From assembly GCA_022059125.1 (NCBI GenBank), contig JAEUWY010000006.1, positions 1,178,001 to 1,242,000 on the forward strand: a stretch of DNA of 64,000 bases. The letters are read 5' to 3'. Of the stretch, positions 44,635-55,755 are shown piece by piece. A model generated the notes under the pieces. That model did no database searches. It was not told where the DNA came from and was given only the letters and a program-made list of their open reading frames with translations. The stretch's first letter is position 1. Every line of letters begins with the position of its first letter. This DNA is from Corynespora cassiicola. Lineage: Eukaryota > Ascomycota > Dothideomycetes > Pleosporales > Corynesporascaceae. The position numbers and the translations under genes are program-made.

Positions 44635-45075
44635 GATGTCGCTTGTTTATGATTCAGGATGGCTGAAGGAGTCACAGAAGTAGAGCGCGGAATGGGCACT
44701 GCAGTCGGTAGGGCTATCGTCGCAGACCTGAGTACAGTCAAGGATCAAATCGCAAGGTCGGGCTCCCGGTAGCGTTGGGCGGCGAGGTTTTACAAATATA
44801 GGGTAGCTGTGGAAGTGAGGAAGTTGGTATGGATCAATCCTTGCCAGCAGGCAAGTCTTTGTCATCACGACGTGGGGTGCCACCGCGGCAGGGGTGCCTG
44901 GGAGGGGCGCGGGGATGGCTATCTCTGATTGGCTCGTTAGGCGAGGCTCTCTAGCGCGCAAAGAGCTGCCCCAAGCTCCAGGTGCCATCTCCACGACCGA
45001 CCGCGTTTGCCCGCAGCTTGTCATCACCCCTTCGCAGCTGCACGCTGCTCGCAAGAGCAGCTCTGCTTCGCAATA
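44635..45075. promoter_or_regulatory. Divergent promoter between UBC13 and SEA3
   Basis: A compact 441-base spacer separates two opposing start codons. No ORF is supported inside it, and no unambiguous TATA box was seen. Confidence 0.5.
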
Positions 45076-48000
45076 ATGTCCATCTCGGCCGATGGTAGGT
45101 CCAAGGGGCCGCCCTCGGCCTTCACCAGTCCTACCTTCGAGAAGGACGTCGATATCTTCGTGAACGAAGAGTATACAGCCGCGACCATCTCCCCCAGTGG
45201 CCGAGATGTTGCCCTTGCAGGGTGAGTGCATGGTTTCTAGTCCATCTAATCATTCCCTAAGAGCGAAAATTTGCGCGCTTGATATGCAGATTGTGTTCCC
45301 ACCTATGCCGGCCATGCATTTGTGGCAGCCTTTCACACGTGACCGGCGAGACAAACATGCCTTGCCTGCAACCTTCCCAGGTTGATACATGGTCTCGTCG
45401 TTCCTATATTCACTCTTGCAAATTACTCGCGGCCAGTGGAGAGATGTAGTGCTGACTGTGTCCAGAAAATCGGGTCTGCTCATCATCGACCTTGATGACC
45501 CTTATTCCACTCCGCGCCAAATTGCCAATCGCATTCCGTGGGAGGTTGCCGATGTACAATGGTCGCCCTTTGCCTGTCGATCCGAGTGGGTCGCATCAAC
45601 GGATAACGACAAAGCCATCATCTATAATCTAGCAATGCCTCATGCACCGTCCAAAGCTCCGATACAGTTTCGCCTCAAGGCCCACTCTCGAACCATTACC
45701 GATATCAATTTCTCTGCCCATCATCCCGATGTGCTGGCCACGTGTGCTGTGGACAGTTATGTGTACACATGGGACCTGCGTGCGCCTCAGCAATCAACAA
45801 GCTTCCTTAGTCCAGCTCGTCATACCCCTTCCATGACTTTTGCAGATTTTGTTGCTGGTGCAACTCAAGTCAAATGGAATCGCCGAAACGAATACATGAT
45901 CGCCTCTGCTCATGATCGAAACCTGAAAATATGGGATACTCGAAAGGGTGCAAGGCCTCTGACCACCGTAGTTGCCCACAATACCAAGATCTATGGCATT
46001 GATTGGCATCGATCTGACCCGCACAAGATCATGACTTGTTCACTCGACAAAACTATAAAAATGTGGGATGATGTTGGCATAAACTCAGACATCAGCCAGC
46101 CCAGCAAGTCCATACTGTCTGCGCATCCAGTCCTACGAGCCCGTCATACCCCATTCCCCGACGGAATTATGGTTATGCCTCAACGGGGAAGTGCATCACT
46201 CAATCTGTATAACTGTTCTACCAGCAGTCAAAATCTATCACCTGGAACCATTGAGCCTGCTCACACGTTCAAGGCTCATGATCATGAATCGCGCTTGCAC
46301 GAATTTCTCTGGAGATCTCGTGGTTCTATCGAAGACGGGTTCGACAGGCGAGAATTTCAACTGGTTTCGTGGGGCACAGATCATCATTTACATCTATATA
46401 AGGTCCCATCAGAACTACTTAAAAAGGTTGTGGGATACGAAAAAGGCGGCCCGACCATGGAGGAATTCACCAGCACCCGTAAGGGCGCCCAATACATCAC
46501 ATACCGTGATAACCCAGTAAACACTCCAAAGTCGACACGGACCGAATCGTCTGCTTCTGCGTCTTCAACACAACCGAGGGGCACATTAAGCTCTCTGCTG
46601 CAAAGCATCACACTCAATTCACCAATACCCACAGCTGTCACCAACATTGACAACTCTCGCACAACTATGACGCCGGGCGCGGTGCGCAACAACAGAGCTC
46701 CTCGCGTAGCGACCCACATCATGTGGATGGACGGTGTGAAAGTTGGCGAGAGACGCATTGGAGGGAATGCACAGCCGAGTACGCCATTACAGGATCAGCC
46801 TAGAGAAGCTTCTCATGACCTTGCTCTTGAAATCACCCAGGCAGGCAGTAAATTTCGCCGCGTAAATTTTGAGGAGATCAATGTCAACATGCGCTACGTC
46901 ATCGTCTCCTTCACGGCACCGTGGGGAGAGATCGAAACTACAGGGGACCGTAAAGGCGAACGGCGACTTGTATTCCTGCGATTTCGCTTCGATTTCCCGT
47001 CCGCTTATCCATCATTCTTTGAAGAATTGGATGAAGATCAAGACGCGGATGATATGAAGCCTAATGCCTTGAGAATTGACTTCCAAAAAACAACCGCGGC
47101 TATAGACGAGGAAACCGTCCAGCAATTGAAAAACGACATGCACGCCATTTCTCAAGCACATGCCGACATAGGACAGGAGTCCTTGGAAGCCGTGCTGAGC
47201 TACGCTTTAGGGGAGCGAGACTTGAATGACAGTTTGGATGTCCGCCATCCAAACGGACCGTTGCCCGGTATATCGGGTCCGACGAATTCGGATGAGCCTA
47301 TAAGTGACGTTCAAAGCTCTAGCGAAGACGAGGACAGTGAGCCAGAGGCCAACGATTTGCTAAATTCTACGCATTCGAATGTCTTGGTACCTCTACCCGT
47401 ACAAGTTACAATCAGATTTTCTGCTTCTGGATCTCTTGTTGTCGCAAAAATCCCATCCAATCCTCTAAATCATCCAGACGGCCCCGCGCCTTTGCGGCTT
47501 CCTAGACAATTGCGCGAAGGCCTTACTAAAGACGGAATCTTTGAATCTTTTGGTCGACTCACTACCGGAAATGGAGACAACTCCTCGAATTCTTCGATTG
47601 GTTCTTGGGCAACATCTTCATCTTCATCTTCTTCAGGATCTGATAATGAAACGGAAACGCGCATCGGAGCATTTGCTCCCCCCTTGGCTTGGCAGAAATC
47701 TGCATTGCGGCACCAGACAAAAACATCCCAGCCTTCATCTATTGGACCTGCCATGCCTCCAAGGCCTAAATCTGTTGTGTCGATCTTGGCCGCTGCCGTG
47801 GAGGATTATGTCCCGAGCAAGAGAGTTTTGGCTGAGGAATATTGGATCTTCGGGGACGGTCCCACCGTTTGTTCCCACAATGCGGATGTTGCACAGAAGC
47901 ACGGATTTCAAGACTTGGCAGACATTTGGACGCTATGCAAGCTGATTTTGAATAATGAGATTCCATTAGAAATCCTGCCTCAGCAGCATAGGCGCGAGCA

Positions 48001-50032
48001 AATTCTGGTACTTGCTCGTCGCGCATTAGTCAGGATAAAACGCAAAGATAGCGGGCTGGACCTCCAATTTGACGAAGCAGACACAGTAACAAACCCAAAG
48101 CTCAAGGGGCGGATAAAGTGGGGCAATCATTCTGTCGTCACGTGGCTCATACCGGCTCTATTTGAGCATTTCGAGCGCGTGGCCGATATACAGATGCTCG
48201 CTATGTTGTCTTGCATTTTCTCAGAACCCGCCGCACGGGAAGGTGTGGCCAATAAGATGAGACAGTCTGGGCTACCAATGTCCATGGAAGCTCCGGCCTT
48301 TTCTCTGGACTACTTTTCATCCGCAGATGCTGCATGGAGCTTGTTCAAGCCTACCATATCTATCCCATCGACACCAGCTTATTCTCGATATGCCACCCCT
48401 GTAAACGACTATGGGTGGCAAAAATTCCAAAAGAGCATGGGGACGTATGGGTCGCATGGTTCCTCTAACGGCCCTTGGGGCAGTGATACAGTACCTTCAG
48501 AGCCCGTAACCCCCTACTCGACCGGAAACACTCCTCCAAATCTCTCACGAGCTCCAACACTGCGATCAATGACGACAGCCAATACGCCATACTCGACGTC
48601 TCCAGAACAGACTCACCCTGCCAATAAAAAAACATCGGCTGGTAATTTCGCGAATGCTATTGCAACTTTGTCGCGCCCTTTCGCGAATGCAATGTCTTCC
48701 TCGCCTCCTGTAAAGGGCAGGACCGACGATCTATCAACTTCTGCACCTACGAGCGGAGTTACATGGGGGACAACCACGTTTTACAGTAGCGGCAGTAACG
48801 AGCGTACACTAGCTCCAGCGCGTGCAAAACATGGAAAACGTGCCAGCTTTGGCCAAGCCGATCGTGTTAATATTGATTATATGTCAGACTCTGATTCTGA
48901 TTATAATGATACTGGGCCTACTGTAGACGGTGCCTCTGAGTACACTGCTCCTCTAACACCTAGAGAAGAAGATGACGACAACAGTTTGAAAATTCGGGTG
49001 ACGTTAAAAAACCAGGATCAGTTCGACGATGAAGCATGTGTTAGCGCGCCCTTGTTGGATATGTCAAAGGAATGGCTGTACCGTGCTTGGAGGGAACAGT
49101 ATGCTGAAATGCTAGCCTGCTGGGGTCTCGTGAGCAAGAGAGCCGAGGTACTAAAGTTCAATGGGCTAGTATCTTATTTCCCCTCGGAAGGTTCAAGAAC
49201 CGGCTCAAAGGCTGGTAGCATGTGTCTGGGACTAAGAAGAGACGATGAAAATGATTCGAGACCCGATTCTCATCAACTTTCGAAGGCTTCCACTCTTGCA
49301 CCGCCTCATATTACGTTGGGCCATTTCAAACGTTCACCAGCTACATCTCCTCGGCATTTCTCTTTCAACCCAGAGGCCATGGAGTTTACACCCGGAAATG
49401 CTTTGTCTCCCACTGACGAGGTTCCTGCACCCCCGCCAGATGTTTTTATCACATCTGAGCAATACCTCCGTCTCTCGATTACACCGCCGGCCAAAGATGA
49501 AGAGAATGTGTTGGAGAGTACAGAGTTTGATGGGGTTCATGGTAACAGACTTCACCCGGGTTCCAGGCCAAACATTTCTCGCCATACGTCCACCGTCTCT
49601 GGGGGATCGATTGCAAGGAAAAGCATCGCCACAAAGCCAGGCAAGAATGAGCCGGTATATAGCTGCAGTATCTGCTGGATTCGGGTATCTGGTCGCTTTT
49701 ATCTGTGTCCAGCATGTGGCCACGTCGCACACTTCGATTGCATGGATGACGAAATCGGCACTGAGGAAGGCGAATGTGTTGTGGGATGCGGGTGCGGCTG
49801 TGGTTTCGAGGATTACGATATCAAAGACAAACTGATCGATGAATTCCGTAAATGGGAAGAAAACGGGGGCTGGATGCCTGGCGAATTCGAGGAATTCGAG
49901 CCTGCCACTCCTTTCGAAGGTGTTTACGGCGAGGAGATAGGAAGATGGAGTGCAGACGTTGTTAAGAAGAGTGGAGAGGAGAAAGTTCCAAGGAAGAGCG
50001 CGATGAAGAATACTGGGCGTCAAAACGCATAG
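45076..50032 (+). CDS. MTC5: SEACAT/GATOR2 subunit Sea3/Mtc5 (WDR59 homologue)
   Basis: Exons 45076-45221 and 45466-50032 encode 1570 aa. The 244-nt intron was placed by joining VALAG to KSGLLIIDLDDPYS, which restores the family N-terminus. WD40 repeats occupy about residues 30-370 (VADVQWSPF, DVLATCAVDSYVYTWDLR, YMIASAHDRNLKIWD, KIMTCSLDKTIKMWDD). An RWD domain lies near residues 500-620 (VNMRYVIVSF..., FRFDFPSAYPSFFEE). A long low-complexity Ser/Thr/Pro region follows, and a C-terminal Cys/His zinc module begins near residue 1448 (CSICWIRVSGRFYLCPACGH, HFDC). WD40-RWD-RING order is diagnostic of WDR59/Mtc5. The complex sits on the vacuole membrane and promotes TORC1 signalling by opposing SEACIT/GATOR1. 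Confidence 0.93.
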
Positions 50033-50716
50033 GTCTTGGGTTTGTTGACATGTTTGGATCGAACATGCTCCCCTGGAAAGAATGTCTGCGGTAGTGCAGA
50101 AGACAGGGCAAGTACACGAGGTGCTGTGCTCTCGTCCTAAAACCGCCAAACTGCTCTATTGATCCACAATATGGGCTTCCGGCTTTGAAGGAGATAGGAC
50201 GCCTGTAAGCTTTCCATGTAATCGTAATGTTTCCTCATGCATCAAAGACAAGGGGGCATTGGCCTGGATTTCCATAGTTAGATACCCTGTATAACAGCAT
50301 TTCTGTACTAAATCAGGTCATTCTCCATTTGAAGGTATGCTAGGCATTTTTGCAAACGCGGCGCAGCAGTCTCACTCTCGTACTCGATAAAACCGCCACA
50401 CACATCCCTGCAATCCTCACTCACGTTAATGAAGACCCATGCTAGTCCTAAATCAGTAAACGAGATCGCTTTCGGCCGTTTACGTTGGCCACAAGTCAAT
50501 ATTATATCGATTAGCCGAATAAGGTATTAAAGGTGTTTGTGTCAGTTCAGCTGTTAAGTTTAGGCAGTCAGTGCTAAGGCTTACTTCGCTGCTGTGGCCA
50601 TTGCCAAACAATTCAGGATTGGTATATATTGAGGTGTGAAGTACACCTCATGTACTTTTCAGAGTACTTCAGAACTCGATCATACACATATTTGTTACTA
50701 TCTAATTCATCACATA
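50033..50716. other. Intergenic region upstream of the PEBP gene
   Basis: No gene is supported. TATATA near 50624 lies about 90 bases upstream of the PEBP start codon and may be its TATA box. Confidence 0.45.
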
Positions 50717-51498
50717 ATGGTCGGGGTGCATTACATGAGATGGGGCGCAGTGGCTGCGATGTGGGGTACAACATTTGCGCAAACTGCCCCTGGATTCCCA
50801 GTCCATGTTTCGGAAACGCTCGACGTCGCCTACGGCGCCAACATAGTTTCTCCTGCCGGCGAGCTTATTCCAAGATCCGGTATATAATCGATTTAGAGAG
50901 TTTTGTTGGAAATATAGCTGACTAAACCTAAGATGCGCTTAATCCACCCGAAATCAGCACAACCACGTTCCCCTCGACAGGCCGAGCTATATTGTTGATG
51001 GTTGATTCGGATGTACCTCGAAACGGTACTCGGGTCGAAATATTGCACTGGCTAGTCTCCGGCGTAACACTGGTGGAAGGGAACTCGTCTGCCCTAAACA
51101 TCCCTTCCGTCGGTGAGGCCTTCTATCTCGCGCCAAACCCACCACCCCAGGACATCCCGCACCACTACACATTCATGTTGTTCACACAAGAAGATGAGTC
51201 ATTCTCAGTTCCGCAGCAATTTGAGGCGCTTCTTCAGACCAGAATCTTCTTCAACACTTCGGCCTTCGTCGAGGCTGCTGGTCTCACCCCCATCGCCGCA
51301 AATTACATGCGGGTACAAAACTTGACCGGAACGCCGTCAGTCTCATATCCACCACCTAGAGCTACAAATGAAACGGCCTCAACATCTTCTCTCGTTGAAT
51401 TCCCCGGAGGTGCTTCTGCGATGACGTTGGAAGGTAGAATAGCTTGGATTTGGTCTGTGGCTTCTCTGGCTGCTGGACTAGCAGCTTTCCTCTTGTAA
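50717..51498 (+). CDS. Secreted, GPI-anchored phosphatidylethanolamine-binding protein (PEBP) family
   Basis: Exons 50717-50879 and 50933-51498, with a 53-nt intron (branch CTGACTAAAC), give 242 aa. The N-terminus is a short signal peptide (GAVAAMWGTTFAQT). The PEBP core shows GRAILLMVDSDVP (family DPDxP motif as DSDVP), EILHWLVSGV, and YLAPNPPPQDIPHHYTFMLF containing the family P-P-x(n)-HxYxF pattern. Several N-glycosylation sites occur (NGT, NSS, NTS, NLT, NET). The end, FPGGASAMTLEG followed by WIWSVASLAAGLAAFLL, is a GPI-anchor signal. PEBPs bind lipid head groups or act as kinase/protease inhibitors; the role of wall-anchored fungal members is unknown. Confidence 0.85.
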
Positions 51499-51757
51499 TA
51501 CAGTGAAAAATTCTCGATAGTTAGCTGAGATATAATTGTTTGCTTTCTCGATATATTCTCTCAAAAATTATTGATCAAGTGCTTTGAGAGGACATGATAT
51601 GGAGAAAATCGAGCTATAAATAGAGTTATGCCTCTTTAGGTAACTCAATCGAGGTGAGGGATGCTAAATGCGCGTGATATCAATACAAAATACAGGGATT
51701 TGGAGAATAATATCGTCAATATATTTCAAGTTGCGAATTGACGTGATCTTGCCTACA
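51499..51757. other. Convergent intergenic region
   Basis: AT-rich spacer holding the 3' ends of the PEBP and rhamnose mutarotase genes. No other feature was seen. Confidence 0.4.
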
Positions 51758-52181
51758 CTATGGCGTGTAGAAAACCTCTTCGGCAACCTGCCACCAGGGA
51801 CCGCTAGCGCTACCCGTAGCCCCGGGATGTGGGCTTTCCTGGTACGAATCTGTCATCTTCCACCATTCTTGAACCTTGGGATTTGCAGCCATGCGCTTCA
51901 TATCTTCGTCCCAATCACTCCCAACCCACTTGAAGCTTGCAAAAAGCATGGGTCTGGGAACCTCGAGGAAGTAGATCGAATCTGGAAGGAAGTCAATGGC
52001 TACATCTTGAGGGGGGAAAAATAAGTTGTATCCTACAATCTTTGATGTTCGAATCCTTGATTTGCTCAAGAACTTCGGGCCAGACTGCCGCATGGCACTT
52101 CTTGTATTCCTCCAAATACTCCGGCTTGAGATAGACCATTTGGCCTATGCGGCGAACAGAGTTTCCAGCTGAAGAAGACAT
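51758..52181 (-). CDS. L-rhamnose mutarotase (RhaM/DUF718 family)
   Basis: Exons 52181-52037 and 51981-51758 give 122 aa. They are joined across a 55-nt intron with an atypical GTAGGA donor and CTTCCAG acceptor, which restores IKDYSIYFLEV. Visible family sequence includes QMVYLKPEYLEEYKKCHAAVWPE, with the conserved His and Trp-Pro, FASFKWVGSDWDEDM, MAANPKVQEWWKMTDSYQ and the terminal WWQVAEEVFYTP. The enzyme interconverts alpha and beta anomers of L-rhamnose, feeding rhamnose catabolism. No other rhamnose-pathway gene is in this window, so it stands alone here. Without splicing the frame is broken, so the weak donor must be used. Confidence 0.92.
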
Positions 52182-52487
52182 TATATATGGTAGAAGATGT
52201 TGTTTTTGGTGAATTTCTGCCAGGGAGAACGATGCATGAGGGGCATTTGTACCCAGAAAGGTGGTCTAAAGGGCTCGGCTTAACTTTAGTCCGAGCTTCT
52301 CCGCACGCCTGCAGTGCTCCACAGATCACATGAACGCTAGCTGGTGGGATGGTCGGATACGACTACTTGAGGTTAGAGCTTGTATTTAGCAAGTGGACTG
52401 ATGACATGTGCAAAGGATAGCCAAAATTTCTCATCGGGCTGGGCCCAGAATAATAGTATTGACAACAGACTGGACTAAAAAAAGACT
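52182..52487. other. Intergenic region
   Basis: 306 bases holding the rhamnose mutarotase promoter and the 3' end of the T5orf172-domain gene. Nothing else was seen. Confidence 0.4.
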
Positions 52488-53690
52488 CTATCGACGACCC
52501 AAGCCCTTCAACTTTAGCCCTCTTTTGAAATGAAAAGACATACTAAACCCCACGAGTCCGACATAAATAGCCAATATCAGAAACACTACAGAATTCCGTG
52601 CAATAAGAAACATTATCAACCACGCAATGACTGTTGAAACTTGCCACGGGAATTCCCAGAGAAGAGCCCAGATTGGATGTCTGCTGATCACAAACCAAGC
52701 ATACTCTGTGCGCTCCTTGACTGACGGCGACTCCAACGTTAGTGCAACATTCTCCCACCTTTTCCCATGCCCCGCGGCATCCCTCGGAATAGCCTGTTGC
52801 CTTTCTGAGAACAAAAACTTCCAGAGACCCTTCAAATTGCCTCTCGAATCATACGGCTTTTCTTCCTTGATAAACTTTACCCATCGATCTACCGTTTTTT
52901 TCGCTATTTCATCGTCCACCTCGTGCCATTCTCTGTGTTCACGTGAGCAAGGCTTGCACCAAAACAGGCGGCAAAGATCCCACAGGTCGCCCTGGGCGAG
53001 GGACTCGGCGCGTCCATAGTCTTCCAACTCCGCAGAGGTGTAAACAACTTCTAGTTGGATTTTGCATTCTTTTTTTATTTTTTGTCCTCGTTCGTGTGGA
53101 TTTGCCGCTTTGCCAATCTTCAGCAGTTTGTTCTCGGAGTTGCGAAAGATGTAGACAACCCCTTTGCCGCTTTGGGGCGGGGTCACTTTGTTTAGACGAG
53201 ACCGGAGCTTTTCATGGACCTGCTGGGGAGATATTTGGACGGAAGGATATGGCACTGGTGGTGGTGGTGGTGGTGCGGGATCGGTGGGATCGGCGCTGCT
53301 GCTTTGAGGTATGCTTGGTTCTGGATTCTTTGAACTGCCTAGCAGAGTCTGATTTCTGTGTCGAAAGCGAGGAATGGGACTCCCATCGCTTTCTAAAATC
53401 GAGTCTCTTATATGTTCATGTCGCGGATCAGATGCTGGTCTTCTGTTGCATGCTGGCCGAGATTTGGAACATCGACCCTGTGCTGTTTGCTTGAAAGACG
53501 GTGGTGATTCGCTTCGCATTTTAGCAAGCAAAGGATGTCGCCGGTTGAAGGAAGACGCGGTGAAGTCGTTTGGAGAGCTTGCATGTCCCCTATTTTCTGG
53601 AGTACGTGGCGCATCTGCTGGAAGTGGTATGGGCGATGGAAAACTGCCTGGGAGGGGCCTTGTCTCTGTTGAGAATACCGGAGAATCCAT
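52488..53690 (-). CDS. T5orf172 (GIY-YIG-like) domain protein with C-terminal membrane anchor
   Basis: Single exon, 400 aa. Residues 1-160 are Pro/Ser/Arg-rich and probably disordered, with a PPPPPP run. The T5orf172 domain covers about 175-290: VVYIFRN (179-184), KLLKIGKA (188-195), Arg201, a Glu in RAESLAQ, and a late C-S-R-E-H-R-E-W-H-EV segment. This is the GIY-YIG-nuclease-related fold with VYIF and KIGKA in place of GIY and YIG. A hydrophobic hairpin follows at about 334-386 (WALLWEFPW, IAWLIMFLIARNSVVFLILAIYVGLVG) and a basic tail (FKRGLKLKGLGRR). Fungal members are poorly studied, and a nuclease-type fold on a membrane is unusual. Catalysis is not established. Confidence 0.82.
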   Translation of the reverse strand: MDSPVFSTETRPLPGSFPSPIPLPADAPRTPENRGHASSPNDFTASSFNRRHPLLAKMRSESPPSFKQTAQGRCSKSRPACNRRPASDPRHEHIRDSILESDGSPIPRFRHRNQTLLGSSKNPEPSIPQSSSADPTDPAPPPPPPVPYPSVQISPQQVHEKLRSRLNKVTPPQSGKGVVYIFRNSENKLLKIGKAANPHERGQKIKKECKIQLEVVYTSAELEDYGRAESLAQGDLWDLCRLFWCKPCSREHREWHEVDDEIAKKTVDRWVKFIKEEKPYDSRGNLKGLWKFLFSERQQAIPRDAAGHGKRWENVALTLESPSVKERTEYAWFVISRHPIWALLWEFPWQVSTVIAWLIMFLIARNSVVFLILAIYVGLVGFSMSFHFKRGLKLKGLGRR

Positions 53691-54256
53691 TGGAAAGAGA
53701 GAGGTTATGTATTTGCTAAGCTTATCAGCGATGAGAATGTTGATTATAGCCCACTAGACGTTTTCCAGGCCTGTCTATATAGAGATGACAAGATTGGTGA
53801 GGCTTGTATGATGGGGCGGTGCTTCCAGGCAACTGCTGTGCCGCTTTCCAGGGGCCCGGGTCTCCATACAACTCGCTTATGTAGTAGCCCCTTCGAGCGT
53901 TCTGAAGCACATCAGCCACTGCATACCCCGGCATCCTCCAGTCTTGATTGGTGGATAACACGTTGAGATACAAGGTGGATGTAGAATCAACACACTTCCT
54001 GCTCTTTACTTAGACTTTCGTGCATGGCATGGATTGCAGGGTAAAAAGCGATGTTACAGATCAGTGATCCTCCGGGGAACTTGACAACTCCGGGCTAGCA
54101 TGTTTCGCGCGCGACAAAGTAACCCAACATTAAGAAAGATAATGCAAGATATTTGTACACCGCGCGGGGGCATACGCGGGGGCATATCAGTATTGGTTTG
54201 AAAATATGATGTGATAATTGTAGAAGAGACGAGTGAAAGTAAGAATAACTGAACGA
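53691..54256. other. Intergenic region
   Basis: It holds the promoter of the T5orf172 gene and the 3' flank of the dehydrogenase gene. An 82-codon minus-strand frame (53725-53973) lacks an ATG and a recognisable family; it was not called. Confidence 0.4.
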
Positions 54257-55370
54257 TTAGTATCCATGCTTGGCCAATTCGGCTTCCGTGTACTCCCATA
54301 ATTTTTTCTGCAAGCCAGAATCTCTAGCCCATTCGCTTCCGCTTGACGGAACCCCTACTGGAACATAGAAGCCACCATTCGTAAGCTGGTCTTTCGGCAC
54401 AACAGCAGCCCATGTCTGGGTCATAGCGCCTCCCTTTGTATCCTTAAAGTGACCTGGCAAAATAGGAGTGAGGAGGCTCCAAACCCATAGCCCAATCTTC
54501 ATGAAGATATTACGTGACACAGAGCTGTAGAGGTCCGTTACGATGACTCCAGGATGAATGGAAACACTGGTGATTGCCGGGTAGCGAGCGGCCAGTTCGC
54601 GGGTGAAGAGAATATTGGCAAGTTTGGACTGGCCATAGCGGCGCCACGTCTTTTCTTTCTCCAGCGCAGCCTGATCCCAGATTAAGCCAGAAGACGGTGC
54701 TACATAATGCGCCATGCTGGAGACGTTCACGATCCGCACGTCGGCGCCTGGCTCCTCGGCGGTCTTGAGAAGGGTTGGTAACAGCAACTTTGTGAAAAGT
54801 GCATGGCCCATATGATTTGTTCCAAATTGTATTTCATAGCCCTCCTTCGTCAGGCTGTACGGCGTAGCCATAATACCCGCATTGTTCATCAATACGTCGA
54901 GTCGCGACTCTTTGCTCTGGAACGTCTTCGCAGCTTCTGCGACAGAACTAAACGATGTGAGATCAAGGGGAAGATGTTCAATCTCGGCCTCGGGCGTAGC
55001 GGATTTTATATCGGCAATGGCGGATGAGGCTTTGGAAGCTGTGCGGGCGGCAAGGTAAATGCGTGCGGGGGACGCGGTGGCAAGGTACGCGATTGTCTGC
55101 TTGCCCAGTCCAGCATTGCCTATTCACTCAATCGTTAGCTCTTCAATACATCCGACAGCAATAGCACTTCATACCTCCAGTCACCAGGATGACTTTGCCA
55201 GTCAGGTTCGGAATGTCCTGGGTGGGATTGAATCTTTTGGCGGGCCCCATTCCTGTTATTGTTTCTTTAAGGACCGGAACTGCGACGTGGAACAAGATCA
55301 AGTAGATGGTGACAACGAAGTCGCGGAACTGTGAGGCAATATATCCCAGCCATTGCGGTTGCTCCGGCAT
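54257..55370 (-). CDS. Short-chain dehydrogenase/reductase (retinol dehydrogenase/WW-oxidoreductase-like)
   Basis: Exons 55370-55175 and 55119-54257, joined across a 55-nt intron, give 352 aa. A hydrophobic segment near residues 18-34 (FVVTIYLILFHVAVPVL) suggests membrane anchoring. The Rossmann motif TGGNAGLG is created by the splice. Also visible are NNAGIM, the Ser of VNVSSMAHY, and the catalytic pair YGQSKLAN (about Tyr227 and Lys231). Then follow SIHPGVIVTDL and a C-terminal KLWEYTEAELAKHGY. All residues for NAD(P)-dependent oxidoreduction are present. The substrate is unknown; this subfamily covers steroid, retinol and secondary-metabolite reductases. It lies 385 bases downstream of the acid phosphatase gene on the same strand. 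Confidence 0.93.
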
Positions 55371-55755
55371 GATGGGCGTGGTCGCGGCTTGTTGCAACGA
55401 TTACTAGGACGGGCCGTTTCCACCTCCAAGGAGGAAATCACGGCGCAAATTGATGCCGAGGCCCAATCATCGCGTGGCCCCACGTGGTCAAGGCCTCCGT
55501 ACGCTGGCAGCATCAAAACAGCAAAAGGGAGGTGTTTGTAGAGGACTCCGGTGCCTCGGTCATGCCGTGAAGTCTGAGGGCTTGGAACAACACGTGCTTA
55601 CGTTGGTGTTGAGATGTACTTAGGTGGCCACCCAATCGGATTCGGGCGCCCGAATGTCGTGCCATTTCTTAACATCCCAACTGAATTGACGCGAAGGGAA
55701 CATCAGGCATCTACCAACGCACTTTCGCTAGAGCTACGGAAGTGATGGATCTACA
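55371..55755. other. Intergenic region
   Basis: Promoter of the dehydrogenase and 3' end of the phosphatase. No ORF or repeat of note was seen. Confidence 0.4.

Noticed and set aside
52030..52060. GTTCGAATC-like tRNA B-box resemblance
   Set aside because: Lies in the rhamnose mutarotase gene at its exon 1 splice site (TGTTCGAATCC), and no matching A-box or cloverleaf was found.
53725..53973. 82-codon minus-strand frame with fairly protein-like sequence
   Set aside because: No ATG, no family match and no convincing partner exon upstream. Kept only as a remark.
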